A DNA stretch of 64,000 bases. It comes from Silene latifolia (lineage: Eukaryota; Streptophyta; Magnoliopsida; Caryophyllales; Caryophyllaceae). Positions 20,115-33,627 of the stretch are shown piece by piece (the stretch's first letter is position 1; each line of letters starts with the position of its first letter). Both the position numbers and the translations under genes were made by a program. The notes below the pieces were generated by a model that saw nothing but the letters and a program-made list of their open reading frames with translations, searched no databases and was not told the DNA's origin. The stretch lies in contig NC_133536.1 in assembly GCF_048544455.1 (NCBI RefSeq), forward strand, positions 22,942,152 through 23,006,151, given 5' to 3'.

Positions 20115-23100
20115 ATGGGTGAAGAAAATAGTAAATCAAAGGAGGAAACAAAGGAATCCTCAGTAGCTGTTGAGGTTGTTACTGAAAAGGAGACAAAGAT
20201 TGAAATTGGGCAAATGGGTGTTCCTCAGATTAATGATTCTACTACTATGAATCCATCCTGGTTTACTCCTAAAAGGTAGTTCTCGACGTAATTTTCATCT
20301 TGGGTCGTTCGGAAATAGTCTATTTGTGTTGTTAATATAAGGGTAAGGCTGCGTACATCCGACTCCCCCTTGCCCCGCAATTTGCAAGAGTAATGTTGTT
20401 GTTGATTTGATTTTGCCATTTTGGGTTTTCAATTTTATCTGATTTGGGTTGGTGAAAGTTTGAATCTTTGCAATTGGGTAATTGTTTGAGGTGGGATTTA
20501 TGTAATATGGTGTTGTTTTAACTGTAACTATGGTAAGTTCTTAGTGGTTAGAATGTAGCTGTGATGTTCTGCTGGTAATTATTGATGATGGAAAGTTTGG
20601 ATTTTGGTGCTTGGTGTCTCAGTTTATTTATGTATTTTTACACTGGCAGTTGAAACTTGGGATTACTTGATGCAGGTAAATTAGGTAAATGTGTTGTATG
20701 ATCGAAAGTTAAGAATTTTGATGCTCAGTAGTAGTGTTTGAGTGTGTTTAGGAAACAATAATGAGGAGGTTGCTGCTGCTGCTTGATACTTATTGTGTGG
20801 ATTTATGCAGGTTGCTTGCAATTTTCTGTGTGATCAATTTAATAAATTATTTAGACCGGGGAGCGATTGCCAGCAACGGTGTGAATGGAAGTAGGCGGAT
20901 TTGCAATAATGGCACTTGCACTGGTGGCAGTGGCATTCAGTAAGCATTATGAGACTGATACTAATATTTGCACATTGTCTAGTGATTAAGCTGTAAAGTC
21001 ATTACCTTTCAATTATTTATTGGCTCCCACGATATCCAAAAAACAAGATTGGAAATGGGATGATGGGAGGCGGAGCTGTAAGCCCGTAAATTGCTCATCC
21101 TGCTGTCCCTTGTTATCGCTAGTTTACTCACTGTATTTTCAAGACTTCCCTCTTTGTGTTTCCTTTATTTGATCTTGAAACTGTATTTGATGCATCCAGG
21201 GGTCAGTTTGACTTGAACAATTTTGAAGATGGTGTGATATCATCTGCGTTCATGGTCGGTCTCCTGGTCGCTTCACCCATTTTTGCTTCATTAACAAAGA
21301 GGTGACTGATTTCTCTAATATTTTTGTATCTGTATTCCTGTTCCCTGGAAGATGTTGTGGACTCGGAGAAAGTTGTAGTCTCTATGAAAGAGTGGACATT
21401 TTGAATTACTTGCCAAAAACTTGGACAATGGAAATGTTGACCCTACACAAACATGTACAATAGCCAATGAGGTATTGGGCCATTGGTTTAGACTGACAAC
21501 ACGTGGACAATAGGTTGCAGGTTCAGATTTCAAAACCTCCTCCCCCTTGTAATCGGATTGCTGTCGCGGCTCATTCGACACCAAAAAGCCTGAACATTAT
21601 TACATAACTCATATGAATGTTATTGAAAATAGTTCCACTCAAACTTTTGCTGCTTGTACCTAAGCTGTGGCTCATGGAGGCAAACTCTTCAAATCAGACA
21701 CTGAGGCTTGATCAGCATTCAGCCCAGTTGTAAACATGTGTCGATTGATTGATGCCAAGGAAACTGATACCTTGATCTAAGGGTCAACCATGTCGAACCT
21801 GCTAAGTGTAAAATCTATTTTTTTTTTTTGGCGTTAAGAGTGCCAAAGACTTACACTATTTGATTCTAGATTAAGACGGAATAAAGCAAAATGACTCATT
21901 AAACTTGGAGTTAGAGGTTTTGATAGAGGTCAAACCATGTCTAGTTGGATAACCTAAAGCCAAAGGACAACAGGCTTACTCCATCTATATCATTATTGTG
22001 TGTGTTGGCGTGTTTTGAGCCTTGATGGTTGTTCTAGATATTGACGCTTAACCATTACTTCGTATGTCAAGTGGTCTGTCTAGTGACTGATTATTTGGTG
22101 TTCATTGAACTTTTGGCAGAGTGAATCCATTCCGGTTGATTGGTGTAGGCCTATTGGTTTGGACTGCTGCTGTAGTTGGTTGTGGATCTTCGTGGGACTT
22201 CTGGTCCATTTCCGCTTTTCGCATGTAAGGTCCGATCTGGTGCACTACTGTATTGTCCTTCTGATTAGTTTACTTACATAATGTTTGCTTTCATTAGGCT
22301 GGTTGGTGTAGGTGAGGCTTCATTTATCAGCCTTGCAGCCCCCTTCATTGACGATAATGCCCCTGCCACTCAGGTATCCTTTATTCTCCTCCTTCATAAT
22401 TTCAAGAATACATGCATGAGACCGTTCCACTATGAGATGGTCCTTACCGATCATCACCCCTATAATTAATAAGAAATATTTTAAATATCATGAGTAAGTA
22501 GGACTGTCACGCGGAGTGTTTCTTGTTATTTTTTTTCTTTTTGCTTGGGCATGACTGTTTTATCCAGGATGTGCATCTGACAGTTTGTATTTCTTTGTAA
22601 TAGAAAACAGCGTGGCTCGGACTGTTTTACATGTGTATTCCAGTTGGATATGCAATTGGCTATATTTATGGAGGGTTGGTAAGTTTGCTGAACTTTATCG
22701 GTTCTATATCGCTTTACCCTACGATTTCATGAGTATTACGTCATCCATTTGCTCCATTCCTCATCTCCTAAAATTTGTGCCAAAACTAAGTACTCCCTAT
22801 AAAGAAATCCATATAACAAAAAATATTCTCTTACTTTGTCTTACACTAGTAAGAACCTTCACCATAGGTTAGAATGACCAAATTCATTGGCCAGGTACAT
22901 TCTTTCTCTTCTCCTAGATTTACTGTATCCCCAATTGGTGTATGAATCTTCCCCGTAGGTAAGAATGACTATATTTATAACGGGTTTAAAAACTAGTTAT
23001 CAGAGAAATCCGTGGATTGTGGCCATCAGGAAAAATGTGTAAAGGTCGACTTTACAATCAAGTACAAGCATATAGGCGGTTGACTCTACAATTAAGCGTT

Positions 23101-26100
23101 GTGCTTCCTAATCGCAAAAAGAGAATATCTTGCCAATAACATGTTTTCTATGAGCAATGGTCCGTGGTTTGTTGCGCTAATAGTGATTACCCAAATTTCT
23201 ATCATTGGATATTCTAGGTTGGAAAGCATCTGGCTTGGAGGTGGGCTTTCTTTATCGAGGCTATTTTGATGGTTCCCTTTGTTATTTTTGGTTTCGTTAT
23301 GAAACCAGTGCCATTAAAAGGTTTGTGGATTTCTTCTAACATGAGTAATTAAGCTTATAACGACGCTCCTATGCGCTTATATAGCCAGCTTTCTCTTGTT
23401 TGGCGAGCAGGATTTGCTCCTATTGGATCCAAGAAGGCATCGTGTCCGGTAGAGACAGACGCCTGTGATTCAAAAGGTGGGATATAATCTGATCTCAGTT
23501 TTTATGGATTTTTGTAAAGTTATCTGAATGCTCAAGAACATACCATCTTATTATTAGCTTCTTCTTTTGTGACTCTTTGTTATATTCAGATGTTCTAAAA
23601 GCTGAAAGCAGCATAACACCAGACGAAGTAAAAATTGATCGTCTAAATGTTCATGAAGCTTCCGAGTAAGTTTTGACTTCCTATGCTTCATTTCCATTAT
23701 TCCCGGCTTTGTTTTTACTGATCCTAATTGACTTAGCGCTCAAGAACATACCATCAGTGTCCCTACCTCACAATATTTTCTACACATCACACACTCATTT
23801 GGATTTAAGAGCAGTGCCTACGCCTCTGAAATTCGTCGACACCATTGTTTACTATCTAGAAAAAAAAACTTTTAGAATAAACTTAATCTTTGACTAATGC
23901 CACATCACTTGTACTTTTATATGTTATGTTATCATTATCTCGCCCCTCTTTGAAATTATTTTTAAATATTTTTGGATTCGGCACCATCTGCTACAGATCA
24001 GGAAGCGAGGGAAATGTTTTTATGAGATTTTTTAAGGACATGAAGGTGCTTTGGGTTGACAAGGTTTATGTCGTCAATGTTCTAGGTACAGTCTATTCTT
24101 CATTCTATCCCGTGACGTATATTGCCAACTTTATGCCCAAATTATTTAGCTTGTGATAGTCTTTCGTGTGATTCTAAGTCAAATGCTATCGTTTCTATTT
24201 AGCCTGTCAATAACTCATTACTGCTTTTCCAGGTTACATTGCATACAACTTTGTTATCGGTGCATACTCATACTGGGGACCAAAGGCTGGCTACAATATT
24301 TACAATATGGTGTGTTCTCATTTTAATCTGTTCTGGAGATTTTTCTCTCCCAACATTACCAAACTCTCTAGTCATAGGAGGACATTTACAATGTAATTGG
24401 GTTGTTCATTGTCATTTACTTTCTGGTCTGCAAATCGTAGGAAAATGCTGATATGATCTTCGGAGGGATTACAGTCGGCTGTGGGTTAGCTGGGACTATT
24501 GGCGGAGGTCTCCTTCTCGACTACATGAACTCTACAATTTCAAATGCTTTTAAGGTAGCACAATTCTCTAACAAGATGCTGTCACATATTATCTTTTGTG
24601 AGACCGCTCCATTTCCCCGCTAACTAACCACTATTATATTCATTGCATCCTCACAATATTTATATGAGACGGTCTCAAAGGAAAGTAGCTTGTGCATGTA
24701 AAACTGCTTTCTCATGCACTGCTATGTTTTTCTGTGTTATGCCAGAAAAATAGGTCGTCAACAGCTCTTCTTTTATATGAACGCACTTAAAGCATCTTTC
24801 TTAATCCTTTTTTTGGTAAAAAAAATGCAGCTTCTTTCAGCATCGACGTTTTTGGGGGCAGTATTTTGCTTTAGTGCCTTTTGTTTCAAGCGAGAGATGC
24901 TTTTCCTCATATTTTTTGCAGTTGGCGAACTGCTTGTCTTTGCCACCCAGGTATCCAGTGCCTCCGTTTTTTTGTTGTTTGGTTCAACTCATGAGATGTA
25001 ATACAAAGTGATTTTCCTAGTGTAGTTTTACGCAAAACCCAAATATTCCCACATGAAGCCTAGGTTACGGCGTCATACCAAAGGAAAACAAAATAGCAAC
25101 CTTAATGGCAAGAACATAGAAAATATTAACATTGTTCCAGCACCTTAAGGGCGCCCGTAAATAGCGGAGTAGGGGTCGGATGTACAAAGTCTTTCCCGTG
25201 CTAACAACATAAAGAGTTGGTTCCAGATAACCCATAATAAAATTGCGTTGAATAATGCATTTAAGGGCGCCTAGGGCGGATACTTCCAGAAAAAGTGCAA
25301 CTTGTTTAGTGAGCAATTTTCTCTATGCCATCATAATTCGTGATAAAAAAAGCAATCAGTATTTGGCTTCACTGGAAATGGACACTATTAAAAAAAATTG
25401 ATACATATTGTAGGAAAAACAATTTATTACGCTTGTTGATGTTTGTCACATTTTGTAGGCTCCGGTGAATTATGTTTGCCTGCATTGTGTTAAGCCAAGT
25501 TTACGACCACTATCTATGGCCATGTCGACAGTTTCAATACACATCTTTGGTGATGTGCCTTCATCACCCTTGGTGGGAGTTCTCCAGGTAAATGTTTAGC
25601 TTAAACAATTACTCCCGTACTTTCTTTGGGTGTAAATGGAACCGCAAAGGCAATTTCAATGTTAGGCAGGCTTCAAACCCGGGTCATGACTCATTGAGTA
25701 GTATACCTCAATGACTACCAGCATAGCTGACATGTGCCAAACTTCAACATCATTTGGCAATAAACAAGGCCCTACCAACTGAAGAATCTTCATGCCAATT
25801 TTTCATAAATCCTAATTCAGATGACAGCTTTCAAGCTATAAATTATTGGTGTTAGTTACAACATCCGACCCCCCTTACCCTGCAATTTGCGGGAGCCATT
25901 GGGGTAATGTTGTAGTTACAACTTACAACTTACAACTGAGTAACTTAATGTGGGATTTGTTGTTTTGCGATTTCCTTTTTCCGTAAGCACCAAACTCATC
26001 TGGCATCCATAGCTTATATACTTGGATTAAATGTGATGCAGGATCGTGTTAAAAATTGGAGAACGACTGCTCTTAGTTTGACGTCAATTTTATTTCTTGC

Positions 26101-26480
26101 TGCGGCTATATGGTTCATAGGTAAGACCGTCACTACCTCCATCGGGCATGTAACTGTCGAAGCAGTGTGTTGACCCTAATACATTATACATTCATCTGTG
26201 ACTACTATGTGAGACGGTTGTATGCACACAACTAAGCCATTAAATTATCAATCGAGGAATACAACCTTAGTGATTTGGTTGTATGCATACACTCACATCT
26301 GATTTCTTGTTTAGTGCAACTGTTGTATGCTGGTAATGAATTCACAACTCCATGTATGCTGCAGGGATCTTTTTGCATAGCACTGACAAATTCAATGAAG
26401 ACGAGAGTGAACATACTCTCAACGAAACCAACGCCGCAAATAAAGCACCCTTGCTAAATGAGGCAACAAATGCAGCATAA
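20115..26480 (+). CDS. SPNS: Spinster-like major facilitator transporter (SPNS homologue)
   Basis: Sixteen exons join in frame to 538 aa: 20115-20275, 20811-20939, 21200-21301, 22120-22224, 22298-22373, 22604-22678, 23218-23320, 23411-23476, 23590-23665, 23997-24085, 24233-24309, 24441-24554, 24831-24950, 25459-25587, 26042-26120, 26365-26480. All use GT-AG. The N-terminal 50 residues are charged and cytosolic. TM1 carries INYLDRGAIASNGVNG, the spinster hallmark. Then come TM2, the loop FRLIGVGLLVWTAAVVG, and RMLVGVGEASFISLAAPFID (motif typical of SPNS). A second half of six helices ends at about residue 500 with an acidic Asn-rich tail. Plant spinster proteins are annotated as probable sphingolipid transporters; animal SPNS proteins move lysolipids or sphingosine-1-phosphate. 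Substrate and membrane here are inferred. Length fits the family (about 480-540). It converges with the NAT gene, with 1.44 kb between stop codons. Confidence 0.94.
20286..20412 (+). repeat. Au/TS-like SINE relic in SPNS intron 1
   Basis: TTGGGTCGTTCGGAAATAGT, then GGTAAGGCTGCGTACATCCG, CCCCGCAATTTGC and a TTG-repeat tail. This is the 3' half of a plant SINE of the TTG-tailed type. Confidence 0.7.
21465..21596 (+). repeat. Probable SINE fragment in SPNS intron 3
   Basis: GGTTGCAGGTTCAGATTTCA resembles a B-box region, and CTCATTCGACACCAAAAA resembles the end of a similar fragment at 27235-27311 (CTCATTTGACACTAAAAAAA). Confidence 0.45.
25626..25740 (-). repeat. Probable SINE fragment in SPNS intron 14
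   Basis: Minus-strand ATGACCCGGGTTTGAAGCCT contains a B-box-like GGGTTTGAAGCC; GGTGTAAATGGAACC at the other end matches SINE ends near 18260 and 26780. No clean duplication. Confidence 0.5.
25860..25920 (+). repeat. Au/TS-like SINE 3' relic in SPNS intron 14
   Basis: ACATCCGACCCCCCTTACCC, GCAATTTGCGGGAGCCATTG and GGGGTAATGTTGTAG match the module at 62985-63072. Confidence 0.7.
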
Positions 26481-27921
26481 CTGCAATAGCTCTATAAGCT
26501 CATAGTTACAACCATTTTTTGGGTGGAGAAACTAACACGCACAGCCGCACAGGCTTCGACAAAAGTGTACATAGCGTTCCGTAGAACAAATAATAGAAAT
26601 ATGTTAGTCCTTTCTGTTTTTTTTCTTTTTTTTTTTTTTATCTGAATGTATTTTCATCAATTATTTAATTTATAGAAGCCAATGTTTTGTTTTCAATTAG
26701 CATGGTGTTCTTATTTTGTATAGTTTTTCAGGCTGTATTAAACATGGCATTCTGATTGGCTAAATGATTTTTTTTCGGTGTAAAGGGAGTCACGAGGGCG
26801 ATTTTGATGGGATATTAAACAAGGGTTTCTGATTGGGTAAATGATAGTACTATGATAGTTTGATTGCTGAGTATATGTTTCATTTTCATGTCAACTTTTG
26901 CAGTGTCAATATTCCAAAAGCATCTTGTGTAACCCAATGCACCAAACAATTATCTTCATGCCAAGCATCTTTTCTGCCCTACCAACTTTATCTCGAGAAC
27001 CAAAAAGCAATTTTCCACATTAAAATAGCAAATTTTTTGGATAGTGTTTTTCTACTATGTCCTTTGGAAATTTTGACAATTATTGGTTTGATGTGGTGAT
27101 TCGAAAAAAAATAATTATGTGAAATCGATTGCTTCGACAAGTACTTCATCGGTGTCATTTGATTCCTTCTCGTTGGTTAAATACTATTCACAAATGAACT
27201 AAAATATAAAGAATTAATTAATGAAGAGCTCTTAGACTAGTAGTTAAGACTTGAGACTATACCCCTCTCCCCCTATATGTGTTGGCTTTGCACCTCATTT
27301 GACACTAAAAAAAATATAAAGAGTCGGTTAGGATGGAGATCTTTTGTATGATGTATCGTTTTCTCATACATTTTGGTTTCAAGCTGATGGACAAAGAAAC
27401 ATGAGTAGATTTTATCCAACTCTAACTTAAAACGGGGAATAAAAATAACGATGATCCTGAAAAGGAGATATATTTATTTTTATCCAATCATAAATGTCGA
27501 CTGATCCAAAATTACTTTTTTCCGATTTTATCGGGTAAATTTGGCTACGAACAAGAATCAAAAGAAAGGAGAAAGGTGAAATGGAATGGATTTACAATAA
27601 TTGATATAAGGGTTACCCAAGGAATGTACATAATCAATGTCATAATTCTGCTAACCACCAATCATACAACCATTTGAGCTAAGTTGAGCAAAGTTCAAAA
27701 AATAGCACTTTTTATTTATTGGGATGAATAATCTACTACTACTACTACTATTCTAACCTTGAACAGATCTTGCTGCACATGATCCACCAAAAAAAAAGCA
27801 AGTTTTTGGCATATTTTGCATCAAAATTTATGCCAGATGTTGGGTGATGATGAATTTTCCATCTTCATGAAATTCTGAAATCTTGAGGTTGTTAGATTTA
27901 CCAAAGCTTGATTAATAAGGA
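26481..27921. other. Convergent intergenic region: 3' UTRs of SPNS and NAT
   Basis: No gene seen. A poly-T run lies near 26624-26640, and SINE-like fragments lie near 26770-26820 and 27235-27311. A (CTA)n tract is at about 27733-27752. Confidence 0.55.
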
Positions 27922-30900
27922 CTAAGTAGGAGGAAAGAATCTGTTGAGATTGAAGGGCAATGTGTAGAATTCTTCATTTCGATTATCGCCACGAAAACTT
28001 CTGAACTTGACCCACCATGGCATTCCTCTATCTTTCTTTGATCTTTCCACTTCTAATGTGTTGTCTAGGAATACCGCGACCATTAAGCCTACTGTCGGAG
28101 ATGATATGAATATGGTTGTCACGAATGCATTGAACTGCCAATAACGAATCATGTTAGTAACCAAGTAGACCAGAACCCGAATATGACAAAAAAAAAAAGG
28201 TACAAACTCGAACCAGACTGCATCAGAATAACCTGTAATGGTCTAACCAAAATCTGACTCGAGTAGTTGGGTAAAACTCACCCATCCTGCATTGGTCCGA
28301 ATAAGTCCATGATGAGGAAAATACTCGACGAAGAACTGAGGTATAGAGATTCCCAGAAAGAGTGAGAGACCGGTTATGAACAGATTCCTCATTGAGTTCA
28401 TGTTCGTAAATTGTAAAAATGATAGTCCAACAGAAGCTGCAAAACAAACATCGCAGTTGACGAAGGGAGATATAACAAAACTTGGATAAACTGTTACGCT
28501 TAGCTGTGAATTGTAACACGTACCCACAAGACCAAAGAGAACGCAGTATACAGCAGCAAATATGGGTAAAGGTATTGATGCAAAAACAGCGCCGAATTTG
28601 CCTGCAGCAAATTGGATCACTGATTAGTTCACAGCTTTCAGGGATGGGGGAGCATAAAAACTTATATGAGGCGGGCTTACACGTCATCCCAACACATTAA
28701 TCCCATACTTAAATTAGGAATACATAAGGATTTGGGTTGGTGTAACATGTAAGGCCGTCTCATACAAGGCTCAAGTCTATGAACATGGAAACCGTTAAGA
28801 GTCGGAGCTTTCAATATGCAAAGTTAAAACTAATACCAACCTAAAATAGAGAAGAAGATCATGAAACCAGCTGAAATTTGAACAACTCTACGGCTTCCAA
28901 CTCGGGTTAACCCAAGCAATCCGACATTTTCCCTGAAAGTTGATGTGAGTTTAGGTTGTTCTGTTATAGGAAGTCAATAGAAACTCGAGTGAATAATAAT
29001 GGCTTATATAACAGTTCTTACACAGAAACAGTAGATCCACTGCATGTTCCAAATAGACCATCTAGCAGAACTCCAATCCCCTACAAGGAGAACACATATC
29101 TTCAGGTTCTGAAATTTTTGAGGCAAGAATTTAGATGAAAATCTTATATCATACGATGACAGACAGTGCATCCGAGGAGGTATCTGGAATAATAAAGTAA
29201 TTATATTCATCATTCTAGATACCTCGAAGTCCAAAAACGCACAAGTAATACAAAGTGTCAAAGGAACAAGTCATGACTTTTATCTATAAAGATTTACCTG
29301 CCATCCGATGCCCCGACTCAGGACATAAGCTGGTGGAGGGGTGGCAATCGCAAGCCTGGATGCTGCCTTATAAGCCGCTGTTGACTGCATCATTTATCCA
29401 AGAGAAGTGTCATGTGCTGATGTAGAAGTCACTAAACGAAAGATTACAACAGAAAAACAAACTGCAACCAGTCTCCTGGGAGACGGTTTTCGTAGAACTG
29501 AAAGCCTCACTCATTGAACTTAATATTTCATGATAGTCTTATCATATTCATGAGACTGCTTCATATGAGAATTTGTCGAACTTTCTTTAAAAATTCTTTT
29601 TTCTATTGCAATCCTCATCCTACCTCAACCATTGATACGAATACAGCTGACATCATGGCAAAGCAATGGCCGGCTGCAAAAGTAGGAGGGCCCCATTGCA
29701 ATGGATATGGAAATTTAAACCTGCAGCAAAAATTGGCTTCAAAATCATGGAATTAATCTCAAGAAATAGTGTGTTGGCTTCAAAAGATGATTACCATGGA
29801 GCGGTTGATATGAGATTTGCTCTGTCAGTCCGACAACTATTTTTAGTACGAATGGGTGTATGTCTATACGCTCCAGCTGCTGTTAGGATAACAGCATAAA
29901 TCCATACAATAGAGATACATATAATAATCGGAAACCTCTCGAAAACTGGTACATCTCTGAAAGGTCTCACATGCTTCAGATACTGCAGTGCACACAGAAG
30001 CTCAGTAATTAAATCAATCAACGGCCATTAATATCATAATACTGCTCTATGCTTCAACTTACCTGGGACATTCCAATCACTAGGAGCAGCATTGGAAGAC
30101 CTATCTCCACACAGTTTCCTAACTGGAATGAAAGACATAAAATAGTGAACTTGAGAGCAATCAAATGATATTCAAGAACGAAAGCAGTGCATCTCTTACT
30201 AGCACCTACCGCGGGAAATCCATGTTGAAACAATCCCAAGCCCACTAATCCCACCACGGGTGCCATTCCCAGAGGGCTAAAAAACCTGTGAGGGAAGTAA
30301 TCATATACACCCATCATTATCGAAATAATACATACCAAGCAGCAAAATAATTCAACAAAAGAGCCTTAAAACCGAAATGATGATTTAGGGCCAGCAAACA
30401 TGAATTATCATTTGAAACCATTAAAAACACGTAGAATAATAGAGAGGAAGCAAGGAAAATGCGACAAAAATAGTCAGCGTATAAATAAACCTAAACGTCA
30501 TAAAATTGTGGAGCTTTTTTCTTAAAAAAAAGGAAGCAATGGAAAAACTGATATAATCTTCGCTTCCAGAAGACATACCGTGAAAAAAGGCCCCATAACT
30601 GACTGTAACCTAAGATGATCTGTATACTTGAAGCCACAATCAGAGCTCCTTGAATAGCTCGCATAGTTTGTATAAATCTCTGAATACAACAAAGTTGTGT
30701 ATCAGCATTCAGCAATTTTTAACTACTTTCAGACCACTAACTGTAGTGCCAATATAGAGAAACTGTAAAGCAACACAATGCGGTTGCTTTTCCTTGAATG
30801 CTTTGCATGCTGCTCTATACTTTCAATATCTCAGTCATTCATAATTCTATAACTAGCTAGATTTGTGATTTAAGTCTTTTAAACATGATATTAAATCTAG

Positions 30901-33627
30901 GTTAGAGACGATCATGGAATTGGTAGCCACAGTCAACTCTTGGTTGTGCTGCCCTAAATGCGGCCGATACTGCTTCAAATGTTGTCACAATAATTTTGAG
31001 AAGCTTCATAACTCGATTCTGATGCGGTATGACTAACCAGATTTAATACCATGGCTATAAATAGAAACGAAAGAAATGCAAGAAAAAAATTCAGAAAATT
31101 AGGGACTTCCAAAGAGTTAGATCAAGTGAAAAATGAAACTTACGTCGTGACTATCAGGAATAGTCTGCAGGGATGAGTCATTGATGATGTAAGCTATGGG
31201 GATGATATAAGAAAAAGATCCTCCAACTACTGCTGGTAGCCTTGTCCCAAATAGTGCTTGCAGTAGTGTGTTAATGCCCGCCACAAATAGCAGAGTTTGT
31301 ATAACCCGAGCCTTGTCACCCTAGTCATTTGATCAAGGTGTCATATAATATGTTCAACAAAGGCATAGTAGTGTAGCAAGCCAAACTGAATTAACTTTAA
31401 AAGGTTGGTGCTAGAAGGGCAAATAGCTTACATCAGATCCACCCATTGCAGGGACAAGCATTGTCGGAATCATTACACTGGTACCCAGCATCAATATGTA
31501 GTTCTGAAATGCTAGAATGATGGTTTCAGCTGCAAAATATTTCTCCAACACATCAAATAAACGTAGAGTCGTAGACAAGTATTTACCCCCCACAATGCCA
31601 CAAGTAATCCGAGTATCTCATCCAATAAGGCACAGTGAGTTCAACTACTCGTATCATAACATACTAATGATGAGTTGATGATATAACTGATGGGAAACTC
31701 TCAATTTGACTAAGCAGTACAGCATCAAAATCTATCGCCAATTTAGGAAGACAGGGCTTCCCAATATTGGCAGATTTGGACGGACGACAAGCATACACAA
31801 CCTCGAATACAGAATTGTATCACATAAATTTTAACCTCCTTGATCCTCAGCACTGTTTTAAGAAACATCGACCAGACTCCAGAACCAGCGTTTTAACTGT
31901 TAACATATTTGATGAACCTAAAGACTTGTATAAGATTGTCTTAGTCCTTACACTAATGTAAACTGTTTGTCTTTCGACCCAAAAACCATGGATTAAAACA
32001 ATTACAACATCTAGAGTAAGGCATCCTCACAAGAAATTTGCTTACAATTGTTATTCCATTCCTATTTAATTCGATTTTTGTACAATCAAATCTAACCCGT
32101 CCTAAACGCCATGCATATTATCTCGTAAAGTCTACAAAATCCAATACCGAGTTAAGTTGAATACATACAGAACACGATAAACAATTTATCCGAAAGCATA
32201 CTTAAATTTCATGACAAACCACAAAAATCCGATCTTTCTCACTAGTTGATGCAAGAAGGTTCGATAATTTTCCAACCCGAGTTAAAATTAAGAGATCAAG
32301 TAGGAACTTCATCCAATTTATGTGACGTGAAAATTGCAGCCATGACGTGAAGTAACAAGTGAAACTCCTAACTCTTAACAGAAACCAAATTTCATGGTCA
32401 CACATTAATCATTTCCAAAAAAAGCTCTAGTTTCTAACAACATTGTATTAGTGACAAAATAACAAACGGATAAATTAATTTTAAATTGGCGTAATTCTCT
32501 AACTAACCTGCCTAAAAAATCTCCTAACTACTTATTTTACTGATCATTCAAATTAATTAATTAAAATTAATGGATATTTTCTATTATTATCCACAATCAA
32601 AATAAAATGTAATATTATTATGTGAATTATTATCAAACAAACTAATAGGGAAACTGTTAGGTACGGTACCACATTCTCACATGCCCTCGTGTGTTAATCT
32701 CACATAATATTTTACAAAAAATATGTGATAATTTATCAACCAGTTATTCTTGTTTACAAGGAAAAGTGACTTGTAACATCTCACAATCACCTCTCATCTT
32801 AAATACCGAGTACGAGTATTATTTTTACTGGTTGTGAGACGTCAGGGGCTTGTCACGCGTAATAAATGATAATTTGGGTACCAACAAATGGCAGATAAAA
32901 TTTGACAAAATGCATAATGTAGGCATTTTGAACCCACTTGAGAAATGACAAACATGAATGAAGCTTTAAACATGTGACACAGTAACATTAATATAGAAGC
33001 AGGCAATTACCAGTCATAAAAAGCTGTGACTTTTGACTATAAAACCCCGACAATTTTAATTAAATAAACTATAATAAAATTCATCATAATCTTAAATTCT
33101 TCCATTTAATTTCATTCCATTTCCCACAACTATTTTCAAATATTTGGACCACCACTTTCCGTCTCAATTACTTGTTTACCTTTCATTAACAAATGACCGA
33201 GACGGAAAGAGTATAATAAGTGCAATTTCTAAAAACTCAAAAAATGATAAAACCCAGAAAAAAAAAATGTAAACCCATTATTTATTTTCAAAAACCCAGT
33301 AAAAATGAAGTCTCTTTTGAAGCCTTTTTCAATGGTGGTGGGACATTGATGTTCAAAATGAGGAGATAATAAGGTTTATGATTATATAAAGTGAAACACA
33401 CTCGGTTTAAATCCCGTCAGCATCAAATTTCATATTTGCCCTTGTGGTTCCCGTTACGCAGGAAAAAAGAAAAAATAATTATGACTAAATTGAAATTCAT
33501 TTATTCTTTTGAGGTGAAGAAAAAAAAAAAGTAAAAAAGATAGAAAAGTACCCCAAGGAGGATTGGAGTCTATGCAATATTCAAGGTCTTGGAGTTGTTC
33601 CATAGGAAGATGAGTTATATCCGCCAT
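27922..33627 (-). CDS. NAT: Nucleobase-ascorbate transporter (NAT/NCS2 family)
   Basis: Fourteen exons join in frame to 518 aa: 33627-33552, 31529-31432, 31320-31144, 30679-30579, 30285-30210, 30122-30063, 29982-29795, 29720-29624, 29384-29298, 29080-29022, 28932-28841, 28601-28524, 28436-28282, 28134-27922. The N terminus MADITHLPMEQLQDLEYCID and C terminus are typical of plant NATs, nearest from memory to the NAT5-8 group. The family signature E341-N-V-G-x4-T349-R350 is intact, and the TM8 glutamate (SMVE291) is present. GFPALGNCVEIGLPML and SQLWGLFSRFFSPLGM are also characteristic. The TM1 motif that is normally QH reads Q34-N35 here, which is odd because this His is important in studied members. 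Plasma-membrane xanthine/uric acid/uracil transport is inferred from the family. Intron 1 is 2.0 kb. Confidence 0.94.
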
